NCBI GenBank assembly: GCA_033439685.1
Contig: JAUEDM010000001.1
Coordinates: 372,001 to 436,000, forward strand
DNA length: 64,000 bases
Source: Apodospora peruviana
Taxonomy: Eukaryota; Ascomycota; Sordariomycetes; Sordariales; Lasiosphaeriaceae
Reading direction: 5' to 3'
Each line of letters opens with the position of its first letter. The first letter of the stretch is position 1. Shown here piece by piece: positions 48,101-58,636 of this stretch. A program made the position numbers and the translations under genes. Under the pieces are notes generated by a model, which was not told the origin of the DNA, made no database searches, and worked only from the letters and a program-made list of their open reading frames with translations.

Positions 48101-51100
48101 GTCCAACAGTTTTCCAAACTTGAATATGAAACCAAGATGCGGTGGTGGCAGACCTGTAGATGGTGACAGAAGAGTTGTGTGCCGATAAAGTGCGACATGA
48201 GTGAGGCATCACTCGACGCAATCGCCCGGTTGGACTTGCAAGCGACCTTTGAGATGCCCTGATGCTACGATTCTTGGACCCTTGGCAGCCGCAACGCGTC
48301 GTGACGGAGCCACATCGAGCACGTGTTTTTTAGTGTTGCGCATGGTCCCAGAGAGGGTTAGATTGGCCGAGACGGATTCGACGAAGGAGAGCATCCTGGT
48401 GGTGGCGAGTGGATGCCGCCTATCGAGAAATGTGGACACAGTAATAACTCGTCGTGCAGTGAAGGTAGACCCTTTCTGGAATCGCTTCCATCACCGACTT
48501 GCTGTCGGTCGGTTTCACATGGCAAGATATCCATTCGGTCGGCTCCACGAGCAGGATTCTCTTGTTGACCGTTGAACCATTTTGGGTCACGACAGGGAAT
48601 GATGTCTGCTTTCAACATGGGGAAGCTTGATGCTAGTGTGTGTACGGAATAGTGGTCAGCCTTAACCCCGCATTCTGAGGGATGAGCTTCGCTGGTGTGT
48701 GTCTGGCTGATTGAACTGAAGAGGGAAAGGTCGGAAGGGTTTGAAATCGGTCAGCCGAGAACCAAGATGTGCGTATCTTGTGAGATCATGTGCATTGATA
48801 CCAGCCATTGGCCGTGTCGACCGAATGATCATACCATTCCCGTGACCCGGGTCTCAGTTCTCAGCACAGATGGGGCGACGAAACAGAGCTCGAGGTTGAC
48901 GGTGCTCTCAGAGCGCTGAAATAACCTCCGTGAGATGACGAACATGAGGGACTTCACACCCCCACCAGTTAGATCTTATTTTGACGGGTTCGATGTGCTG
49001 AAGGCTTTTGCGGCGCGTTCTAGACGGAACGAAGCACAGGGTCGAGCCAGACGGGCGCCACCGCCACTCGGTCTGGTGCGAGAACGCGCACAGTGTGCGG
49101 CTAAAGGTACCTGTCGAGATGTCGATATATCAATTTGAGAAGAAAGGGTGGATGGGTGGAGCAGCATTGTCTTCCCTCCGAGAAGGAATCAGCTCGCGTA
49201 CCTGAAAGTGTAATTTAGCTGTCGAATATCTAGACATCCCTACAATTGGAGGTTCAATCTGTTAATCGCGCTTGCATAGGGAAATTGCACTCTCCTCGAA
49301 TCTGTAAGTTGTCGGCTCTGTGTACCCTCAAGGACTGGATCTACTTGAATGCAATTATGGTACGGAATAAAGCGGCCGACAGCGGCCGACAACGGCCATC
49401 AGCGATCAACGAAGGTGAGATGGAAGTTCATCAAAGACAATTTGAAGTTGGCAAGATCCGTCTTGGTTGCAATCTGATGAGTCTTGCTCTTGCGAACTTG
49501 AAGTCCCTTCCGTGGAGCAAGAGCGGAAGGAGGGGCCCAACCCCGCGACGAGTCGACGACGTCACTTAATCCCAATTGTTAGGCTGACAGGAAGGTGCGG
49601 GTTATGGGTTATGGGGTTTGGAACTTGAAGTCTCCATCACAGGTCCATCATCCATCCGGGGAAGAGCAATAGACGAAGTCGGTCCTCATCCCACATTCTG
49701 CCCGTAGTCCGTCTTTTCTCCGCCGCCAACTCTCCCCTTGTGCAGCCTGTTCAAGTCGCCATTGACGACAGCGGCAACCCACATCGCCAATCTTCAGCCC
49801 TAGACTACGGTGTTATAACTGCCAGTGTCCGACTTTCTCGACCCTGAATACCTACCTGACCCGTTGGCCGCGGGGACCCCGCAAGAGAAGACCAGACTAT
49901 TTGGCTGATTGTTAGGACGATTCGGCCTTCGCCCTCACCGCGACGCAAGCGATTGGTTCATTTTCTGTTTGTGCAACTCAGAACTGGCCGACGAACTGGC
50001 CAGCTAGGATGGTGACTGGCAGGTTTGTGATGGCCCCAGGGACCTTCTCGGTGGCTCTCGGTGAGCGGCCAGCCCAACACAAGTACACCACAGGCTCCGA
50101 GCCCCTTTCTGTTGTTCGGGATGGTCCGTGGCCTCCTGCTGCGCCGGCCGGGAACAGCGATCTCCTCCTGGAGGCAACCATGGCCGCAAACATTCAACGG
50201 CAGTTCAAAAATATTGGTCTGATACTCGGTACCGTTGTTGCTACATACGTCGATAGCTGTTGGATACTATCTCTCTCTCCATTCTAGGTCCTTCCCGTCT
50301 CACTTCGGCGTGGGCTGGAACGTCCCGCTACCAACAGATCCGAGACACGGGCACGCGGGTCAGCATCGCGATGGTCACATCCACCCACCATGATCTGAGT
50401 CAACAGAGCACACTTCCCGCTGCTTAAGGCTGTAAGAGCCGTCTGCTATGTATTCGCAACATTCGTTACCGGGAACCTCAAGGTCCTTCAGCCCCCATTT
50501 ATATCGCGGCGTGTTTGATCCCCTCAATTTTCGCGTAATGATATACTATGTGCCGAAGCGAGGCACACTGGTATCTATAGTACCAGTACCCTACCTCGCC
50601 GTGGTAGCCAAGGAGAATAATCGGGGGTCTTTGGTTGCCTGTAGAGGTTGACTGGCTTCCCCAGGTTCCCCTGATCAATTCATTCAGACCTGCCACTGCC
50701 ACTTTGATGCATTCGAGGAGACGCCAACCAAATTCATCTCTTTCGATCGTCATGCCTGCGCTGAACACTCACACCACCGAAGAACAAAACAGTGCGAGCC
50801 GGCAACCGTGGCCACTTTGGGAGACTTGGCCAAGCCCGGCCATACAAGCCTCCCTGCCCCAAGTCGACCAGCCAGGCAGCCAGGAGCATGGATCTGCCCT
50901 TGAGCGCCTCCCACCCGGGTGTGGTCGTCCCCCGGCAAGCCCCTCCCCTCCATTTTCACTGGACCCCGGTCTCCATCAAGAGCAGACGTCTTCTTCCAAT
51001 GGGAGACCTTGCACCGCCATTTCAACCTCGGGCGAGATGCAACATCCAGACACCACGGCAGACCAGAAAGCCCTCCCACCCGGAGCGCGATGCAACAGCG

Positions 51101-51854
51101 CCCCGCAGCAGTGCACATCTCTCACGGTTGGCCAAGATGGCCGAGTTCCTCCCACAATGCCCCAGGAGGTTGACGGCCCCAGTTTCCATGCGAGCCATGC
51201 TCCAAGGTTCCGCTCTGGGAGCATTGGAATTGTCGTCTTTAGATACGTCTTACCCGACTGAGCATGGTCTGATGCTCTGTGCGACCCTGTCGAGGACCAC
51301 ACACACACATTGAAAGGGGAGCAAGATCTTGACCCATCAACTGCACCGAGTGTACATATTATACCCTCCCCGTCCGTCACGGCGTGTTCCTTGCCTCGCG
51401 AAATTTCCTTTCTGACCTTACTACCCTCTTCTTCGGGCAAGTCTGAGCAACTCATAGCCGCTCCTTACTTGAGACCTGCCTCGTCGTCCTCTTCACATCT
51501 CTTGTCTTGTTTTACTTGTGCCATGTTGGCTTCATAATTGTGTGCTCTATGCCGCCGACCCTCGCTCCTTTCCTACGAATATAATTAACCCCGTGACTGA
51601 GCGAATTCGAGTCGAATTGGTCCATATCACGCTTATATACAGCACACGTTCACGCATTATCCCGAGTGACATACAGTACATATCCCGACGAGTCAGACAG
51701 TGTTTGGATTTGAGGAGAAAATCTGTGGAGTAGCGCCGATTTTGTGGGCTCCACCTGAATTCCCATCTCGACGACACCGGCGCCGGGTGTCTGGACATTG
51801 CGGAGAACACCTTCCAAGACGAGGGGACAGAGATCCATCGAAAAGGCTATCAAC
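42174..51854. other. Gene-poor region of about 9.7 kb
   Basis: No supportable protein gene. Examined and unsupported: 42362-42661 (+, one hydrophobic stretch), 46364-46921 (-), 47123-47701 (+) and 50635-51261 (+). Two exact TACCTAGGTA palindromes lie at 43202 and 43521, within a zone (43240-43960) with repeated AAGCAAGC/AAGTCAAGCAA words. The right end holds the promoter of the receptor gene. Composition looks even, with no strong AT-rich block typical of heavily RIP-mutated transposons. Confidence 0.5.
43797..43947. repeat. Short direct repeat of an AGCAAGTCAAGCAA word block
   Basis: CTGAAGCAAGCTAGCAAGTC (from about 43795) recurs as CTGAAGCAAACTAGCAAGTC (from about 43919). Each copy is followed by CAAGCAAA and then by a GGTCTGGACCCG- or GATCTGGACCCG-like stretch. 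The copies are about 124 nt apart and differ at a few bases. Probably a local tandem duplication in non-coding DNA. Confidence 0.6.
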
Positions 51855-53607
51855 ATGGCGGGGAACCGTACAATTACGTGCCCACCGCCCTTCCTGGCAA
51901 GCTCAGGCTTCACGGATGGGGGTTGTAAGTTTTTCGACTCTGTGACCATTAGCCTCGGCTGCTAACAACGACGTTAGTCATCGAGGGAAGATTATGCCGG
52001 GAGCTAGGGACGACGACATGTTGTTTACCGTGTCCCATGACGGACTGGGCTTACCCCGATAGCTTCCACACGTTGAGCTTGGGAGCGGGATGGGTGGCGG
52101 TCGTGAGCACGATCTGCTGCGTCTTTCTGCTACTGTCTTGGGCGGTGTTACCCGTCGACAAGACATACAGGCACTACCTGAGCATCTGTCTGACCACAGC
52201 TGTCCTGTTTATGAATGTACGTGTGCTATGTCCGCTGTTACAACGAAGAGGAGTGAGTGGCTGACCGATGGACAGCTTGGCTTTGTTATCCCCCTTGCGG
52301 CACAGCCAGAGATGTGCTACGATGCCATCACGCCGAATTCCATGCATACCAGTTCGACCTGCGCTGCGTCGGGCGTGTTCCTGATTGTAGGGGGCTGGGC
52401 GGGAGTGTTGTGGGTGTTCTTGCGCTCTCTGTCTCTTCACCTACAGATCTGCTGGCAATTTGTTGTTGGTCGCAACTTCATGTGGTTTTCCCAGGCCGCT
52501 GGCTGGGGTATACCCATCATCGGCATCGTCATGGCCCTCGTCTTCAGTGGCATGTCCTTCCGCTTTGGAACCACCTGTCACATCAACCACAAGAACAGCC
52601 TGGCTGATCTTTGGATTCCTTTGCTGGTTTTCGCGGGCTTGACAATCATCATCCAGTTCGCCACTTTTGGGTACTGCATCAAGGTCTACCTAGCATCGCT
52701 CGCGGACAACACGGCCTCGACCGAAAACTCCAACTTGCCTTCTTACACCAACAGCATCCGTACCATGACCCCACGACAGGCATATCGACGTGTGCGGCGT
52801 GTCATTCAGCTGCAATGGAGAGGAATTGTCATCGTTCTTATCATTATCACCGACGTCGTTTTCTTTTCCATTGTTTTCGTCTTCCAGGATAACACTGTCG
52901 AATCCGTCAAGAACAACCCAGCCCTCGCAACTCCCTGGATCACGTGTCTCGCGGTCGCTAAAGGTGACAAGACCAAATGCTTGAATGAAGCAGGTCCGAT
53001 GGTTGTTCCCATGGCGACCGTCGGTGCCGTTCTCATACTTCTAGCGGTAATTCCACCCCCATGCCTGTCGAGGCTAGTCTTTTTTTACTGACAGTTGACG
53101 CCCCAGATAAACGGCATTTGGCTCGTCCTTCTGCTCGGTCGTTGGTCCATGGTTACAGGCTGGGTGGACCTGGTCAGGTCATCCCCAGAGCGAAGCAAGA
53201 GAGAATTCGTCTCGGTCGATGCGCGACTGGACGATCTCAAAAAAGACACACGTTCGTACGAGATGCTCTCCCGGGATTCCGGGAAGACGATGGACGAGTC
53301 AGTAACACCCTCGGTAGTGACACCCATCACCCCTACGTATAAGTCGCCCTTGAGAAGCCCGACGGGGAACAGAGATTCCTCCGGCAACGTAATGAACAAT
53401 GACGGGCGCCGAACCCCCGACTACTTTGGCCACACAGTGCGCTACCACACACCAGCGAGGTCGTTTTCGAGCCCGCGCCCGCCACAGGCCTCGTCGCCGC
53501 AGCCGCAACCGGTGACATGGGATGCGCGGGAGACGTATGCGAGACCGGCGGCCGCATATCCCGACGAGGATGACTACGTCAACCCCCTGGGTATGAACAG
53601 GATATGA
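51855..53607 (+). CDS. Seven-transmembrane receptor (fungal GPCR, family 2/Frizzled-like), 526 aa
   Basis: Predicted plasma-membrane receptor. Exons 51855-51924, 51978-52216, 52276-53046 and 53107-53607 total 1581 nt and close in frame; intron 1 has a perfect GCTAAC branch site. The short N-terminus has a Cys-rich ectodomain (CPPPFL, GRLC, TTTCCLPCPM) typical of this fungal group. Seven hydrophobic helices are at about 60-80, 89-111, 135-153, 172-194, 215-237, 285-306 and 346-370. A long basic third cytoplasmic loop (about 245-284, with YRRVRRVIQ) is the likely G-protein or regulator contact. The C-terminal 150 residues are a Ser/Pro-rich cytoplasmic tail with many likely phosphosites (TPSVVTPITPTYKSP). 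The exon 4 acceptor at 53106 was chosen because a CTGAC branch site lies 15 nt before it; an in-frame alternative 12 nt upstream would add four residues. Ligand unknown. Confidence 0.85.
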
Positions 53608-55921
53608 GAGCATAGAAAAGGAGGCTTGGATGTGAGGGACAAGAAAAGGGGGAACCCGGGGCCCAAAGATACGACCGAGACTTGGTTGGACGACATGAAG
53701 TCTAACTCCGAGATATCGATTGCGCACCCACAGCATCACCAGTTCCGACTCACCCTCAGCCAAGAGCCGGTGTCAATATGCGGATGTGCTTCGATTAAAG
53801 GGACAAGCCCGGTACGACAGGACTTGTGTGCTTGTAACCGCACATATACCGTCAGTAACATGGTCATTTTCGGATTCGGTGCGGCTTCAAACAGAAGAAA
53901 AATTGGTTGAGCTGTTCTTCATGTTCGACCGCCCGGACAGCCGCTCACGCCAATCAATTGGCGTTAAAGTCCGTGCCGGAAATTGAAGAGAGCGAGTTAC
54001 ACCACCAAAGGCGTGCGACTCGGGCAGTATTTATCATTCATTCGAGCCACGGCAGACACGGATGACCCGGGAGGCGGTGGGGTCGGAATCCGAATGACAT
54101 GATTCATGGCCCATCACCCATGGTAGGAAGCAACGGAAAAGGCGGACAAAAAACGAAGCTATTCGAAGAGTGGCCGAAGTCTGTGAGCAACATTTACGCG
54201 AATGTCAGCCAGGCATGACAAGGCTGGGATCCGAGGATGCCGGTGAGGAGCTCAGCTGATGATAGCCGCGGAAGTTAATGTGTGCCGTTAGTCGGGATGG
54301 CGGCGGCCTTCTCGGAGCCCGGCGTGGTTCCGAGAGGACCGAGAACAAGAAGAAAAAGCGCGATTGTTTCCGGGTTGGGCTTCTTGACGGTTGGGTTTAT
54401 TAACATTGTAGATATTTTATTTGTGCTGTACAAAAGATCACTGGATCTCCAGTGTGTGTGTTATGACGACTACTAGTCTTAGATATAGACAGAACCGGAA
54501 ACGGGCCTTCTTTACAGTTGTATATAACCTATACGAATTTCCAAATGTATCTTGTTCTACAATTATTATTGAATATCTCGTCGAGAACCTTTTGCAAGTT
54601 GGGTTCCAGGAGGTTGTACAGGAGCAGCTGTGATTAGCAATCGCCCCTCGCTGAGTCCCTCCACCCCCACCGGAAGACCCGAGAGTGCCGGCGGACCAAC
54701 CTCTTCGGTACCACGTCACGGGCAGTCAGTCACAGCAAGTCTCGGGACTTTGGTGGAAGCGAAGACACCGATAAGTCCATGGAGCTCAACAGTTCCCTTC
54801 GCGCTTGCTGGAGCTCTTGAATAGCTCCTTTATTGAGCGAGGAAGCTATCCCCATCCGGTCGAGGACCCCCCGCCATCCCATTCCCGTCGGTAAGTTGTA
54901 AAAGGTAACCTAGAGGTAAATGAGGATGGAAACCCGGACTTTGTGAGCCAACGACACCCCGACCGACCACGACGCGCCAGCACGATGGATCTCGAATTAC
55001 GGAAAAGCACCGAGATGGACAACAAAACCCACTAAAGATGGAGACAAAAGACAACACTGAGGGACAGAAAAACTGTAACCTAATTTGCTTGCGTTTACCT
55101 TTTTCATGGTATGGATCGTATTGAAGATGTTAATTGGTGGTTTTGTCGGTGCCTGCTCTGTAGGATTTAAGTTGGGGGATTGGTATTGTACAGATATGTT
55201 GGTTATTCGTCAGCGCACTGACGAGTACGGCGGGTTCGGGAAGCCAGCACACGCCTGTTCTAGACTGCAGTGATGTTGGACGGGAGCGAGATAGGAGGGT
55301 AAAGGTGAGAGAGTAAGGCAAGGGTAAGGCACTGTAAGCAAAGGAGGTAAGATATCGGAGTTTTGTTGCTGTCCTCATCCTTCATCTTCTTACTTCTTCT
55401 CCGGCCCAGGTCAATAGATAGATAGGTACATATCTGATCACAAATCCACCAGTTCCTCCAGGTCTCTCCCATTCCTCGTCGACACCTAGACCCCCGACCG
55501 ACCGGAAACTTGAGCTTTCTCTCTTGGTTTAGTTTTTTGTTGGATCTGTGTTCTTATTCACCGACTCATCCGATCTATAAGACCCCAGCTTCTACCCTGC
55601 CGGCACTTCCGGCCTCGGCGGACTTATAATCACAAACAGAGCCTTATCAACCTTTCTTTTTCTTGGTTCATGTTTTGTTTTGTTTTGTTCCGTCCAGTTG
55701 GTCATGGCGTTGAAGCAATCGGCTTTTATCCATAGTATCACCATCACAGTTCCTGTTGTTACTCGACAATAGCAGTCAACAACGTGGGTGAGTCGACTGA
55801 GTCGAGTCAGGTACACTGTGCCGTAAGACTTGAAACACACACCTACACCCTACAGAAACTTGAAGGGGGCAAATATCACAAACACAAGACAACAAAAAGG
55901 TCAAAAGACAACAAACACAAA
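53608..55921. other. Intergenic region between receptor and GH5 gene
   Basis: About 2.3 kb with the receptor 3' UTR and the GH5 promoter. A TATA-like CTATAAG lies at 55574-55580, about 340 nt before the GH5 start. The sequence before the start is rich in CT and then in CAA/AAA, as in many fungal 5' UTRs. No gene supported. Confidence 0.5.
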
Positions 55922-57622
55922 ATGGCAAGAAATAGCTACTCTACGTACCGACGAAGCAGTAGCGAGGCGGCGGAAAACGGCCGGAGTCTGTTTCGGTTAG
56001 ATATAGAGGTACCGCCTGTACCACCGCCGGTACAGGAGACTTCAGACGACCCCTCGGCGTCGGACGACCTGGAGCTGGACCTGCCCCATATGGATCAACA
56101 CCGCAACAATGTCAGCTCCTCAGCCTCCTCTTCTACTTCCTCCTCCTCATCTCCCAACAATAACAACAACAACAACAACAACGACACCTTTGGCTTCAGC
56201 TACTACCACGACAACATCCCATCATTATCGTCTCCGCGGCGACCAATTCTCTCCTCATCAGCATCAACAGCAACAACAATTGCCGCGTCGTCACCATTCA
56301 TCCTCCCACAACTTCCCGAAGTAACCAAAAAACCACCACGCTGGCTGGTGCGAAGCCGGCGCGCAACCAACACCCGCCGAATGTTCGTTTTATTGTCGGT
56401 CGCCTTTCTAGGCGGCCTAGTCACCTACTTCTGGAAAGCCGAAGCAGCCATGTACGAGCCGTGGGTGCCCGACCCGAACTCGCGCCTGTTCGCGCAGCGA
56501 CCGCTCCCGAAACCGATTCCCTCCTCCTTTTTGTCTCATCCAGAATACGAGTTGCCGTTGCGAACGCGGGGGCGCGACATTGTCGATCAGAACGGGAAGC
56601 GATTCAAGCTGTCGAGCGTGAACTGGTACGGCGCGAGCGACGAGTTATTCATTCCTGGCGGGTTGGATGTGCAGCATCGTTCACAGATTGCATCTACGAT
56701 TAGGTCGTTGGGGTTCAATAGTGTGAGGTTGCCGTATAGCGATGAGCTGGTCATGACTGATCCGCCTGTCATGCCGCATTTGCTTACGGCGAATCCTGAC
56801 CTCATTGGGCTGAGGGCGATGGATATTTTGGAGAAGTGCGTCGAGGCGTTGACGGATGAAGGGATTGCGGTTATTGTGAATAATCATATCACTACGGCTA
56901 CGTGGTGCTGTGGTGCTGATCCTTGTGATGCGGGTTGGGCTAATGATCACCTTGGACCACTCTGTAGAGTGAGGCAGACGGAGGAGGAGTGGATTGAGCA
57001 TTGGGAGGATGTGATGAAGCGGTTTGTGGACAATCCGCTTGTAATTGGGGCCGACTTGAGGAATGAAGTGAGAGGAGTGTGGGGGACTATGTCCTGGGAG
57101 AGGTGGGCTACTGCCGCCGAACGGGCTGGGAACGCGCTACTCAAGATTAACCCCAAGTGGTTGATTGTTGTCGGCGGGACGGAGAGCGGGAATGATTTGA
57201 CTGGTGTTGCGAGACGGCCGATCAAGTTGGATGTTGAGAATCGGGTGGTCTACTCGGCGCATGTGTATGCTTGGTCTGGGTGGGGGAGCATGGAGGGAAG
57301 ATACTCCAAGAGGAGCTATCCGAGCTTTGTCAAGGCCATGCGGACGAACTGGGCTTACCTGGTCGAGGGCAACGAGGCACCGGTGTGGATAGGGGAGTTT
57401 GGGGCGCCGGATACGCCGGCTACGGGGGACGCGAATTATTGGCAGAACTTGATGCGGTACCTGAAGAGTATCGATGCCGACTTTGGGTACTGGGCTATCA
57501 ATCCGCGGAAACCGAAGGAGAACGAAAAGGAATCTTATTCTATTGTCGAGGACGATTGGATTACACCTGTTTTGGATTATAGGATGAAGGATATGACGGA
57601 GTTGATGAGGGTTTCTTTGTGA
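55922..57622 (+). CDS. Membrane-anchored glycoside hydrolase family 5 protein, 566 aa
   Basis: Likely retaining beta-glycosidase (cellulase superfamily GH5) held in the membrane as a type II protein. Residues 1-152 are a cytoplasmic, Ser/Pro-rich tail with a run of nine Asn (about 79-87). One hydrophobic helix (about 154-170, MFVLLSVAFLGGLVTYF) follows the basic RSRRATNTRR, consistent with a type II anchor. The catalytic domain (about 215-555) carries the acid/base pair Asn381-Glu382 in ADLRNEVRG, the nucleophile Glu492 in WIGEFGAP, a His-Tyr pair in SAHVYAWSG, and NWYGA near its start. Single exon. The start is the ATG in AAAATGGC at 55922; the frame is open further upstream to 55784 but only from GTG. 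The substrate cannot be told from sequence; a role at the cell wall is an inference. Confidence 0.9.
   Translation: MARNSYSTYRRSSSEAAENGRSLFRLDIEVPPVPPPVQETSDDPSASDDLELDLPHMDQHRNNVSSSASSSTSSSSSPNNNNNNNNNDTFGFSYYHDNIPSLSSPRRPILSSSASTATTIAASSPFILPQLPEVTKKPPRWLVRSRRATNTRRMFVLLSVAFLGGLVTYFWKAEAAMYEPWVPDPNSRLFAQRPLPKPIPSSFLSHPEYELPLRTRGRDIVDQNGKRFKLSSVNWYGASDELFIPGGLDVQHRSQIASTIRSLGFNSVRLPYSDELVMTDPPVMPHLLTANPDLIGLRAMDILEKCVEALTDEGIAVIVNNHITTATWCCGADPCDAGWANDHLGPLCRVRQTEEEWIEHWEDVMKRFVDNPLVIGADLRNEVRGVWGTMSWERWATAAERAGNALLKINPKWLIVVGGTESGNDLTGVARRPIKLDVENRVVYSAHVYAWSGWGSMEGRYSKRSYPSFVKAMRTNWAYLVEGNEAPVWIGEFGAPDTPATGDANYWQNLMRYLKSIDADFGYWAINPRKPKENEKESYSIVEDDWITPVLDYRMKDMTELMRVSL
56156..56185 (+). 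repeat. CAA trinucleotide run coding for polyasparagine
   Basis: Tandem AAC/AAT codons within the cytoplasmic tail of the GH5 protein. A likely length-variable site. Confidence 0.8.
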
Positions 57623-58632
57623 ACCTGATATTTGGGTAAGGTAGGAAGCATTGTCACCAGCGTCTTTTTTTTTCTTTTGTTGCCGGTTAGAGTTGGTGTA
57701 TGGGAGGATTTTGATTGGGTTAAGCGGCGTTGAAGATGGACTACGGTTCATTTCATTTGGTTTGTTTATGGATGGATAGAGAAATATTGGCTATCTTGTT
57801 GGATTTTCAGAGAAAGAGAGCGCGAGAGCGAGAGAGAGAGAGAATGGTCCAGGAAGGCATCCGGATACCAAGGGGCATTTTGATACCAGGCTAGTTTTGA
57901 GATACCTAGCATAGCTGAATTGATTTTGGTGTTTATATACGTATCTACGAGGTGAGGTAGTTGTTTAGATTTGGCATTTCTTCTGGTGCTTCGTTCTCAC
58001 AACTCTCGGATTGGATCATGGTCTACATCTCGCAACCCTGTGGAGTGTGTTAAGAAGTGAATCTCGGTAGGTATTATACAGACTCTGGTTTGCCTAGTTT
58101 CCATGTAGTTGTAGAACCCGGACGAGGTATGTTAGATGTGAGGTATCTATTGCAACCTCGAGATGCAGGTGTAAGTGCAGGTACCTACATGTGGGTACCT
58201 GTGTGGAAACGAAGCTATAAATTACAGCGGTTAAGCTCCCGTTAGGCCCACGTCGGGTATTCTTCTTGGCTTTCCACCCCGCAATCGCAATCGGAGTTAA
58301 ATCACCCCCACTCTCCGATAAGATACAAGCATCTCGGTGTGGGAGGCTGCATCAAACAAAGTACCTACTGAAGCCTCCCGGCCAGAAAGCTCCCATGTTG
58401 GAATGGCCTAATAAGCTCCTCCCGTTCAGTCCCAACTTCATCGCACTCCGTCTGCCCCTCACGACATCTGACGACAGACCGACAGACAGCATAAAGACCA
58501 CGAGTTTCATTCAACGTCGCTTTTACCGTCGAGTTCCTTACTGACACCATTTTCGAATAACCTACAACCGTCGGTCAGCAGCCACATCCGATTTACAATG
58601 CGTTTCGAGCGTGCACGAGGCAGGACAGGTCC
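57623..58632. other. Intergenic region between GH5 and Crt10-like genes
   Basis: Holds the GH5 3' UTR and the Crt10-like promoter and 5' UTR. A GAGA/GCGA simple-sequence run is at about 57811-57842. A 12-codon upstream ORF (58598-58636) overlaps the next start codon (see its own entry). No other gene seen. Confidence 0.5.
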
Positions 58633-58636
58633 ATGA
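58598..58636 (+). promoter_or_regulatory. Upstream ORF whose stop overlaps the Crt10-like start codon
   Basis: ATG at 58598 opens a 12-codon frame (MRFERARGRTGP) that ends at TGA 58634-58636. This overlaps the presumed main start ATG at 58633-58635 as ATGA. Such an arrangement can couple termination to reinitiation or dampen translation. It applies only if transcription starts upstream of 58598. Confidence 0.4.

Noticed and set aside
50635..51261. 208-residue Pro/Ser-rich open frame upstream of the receptor
   Set aside because: Low-complexity, no family, and lies where the receptor promoter and 5' UTR are expected.
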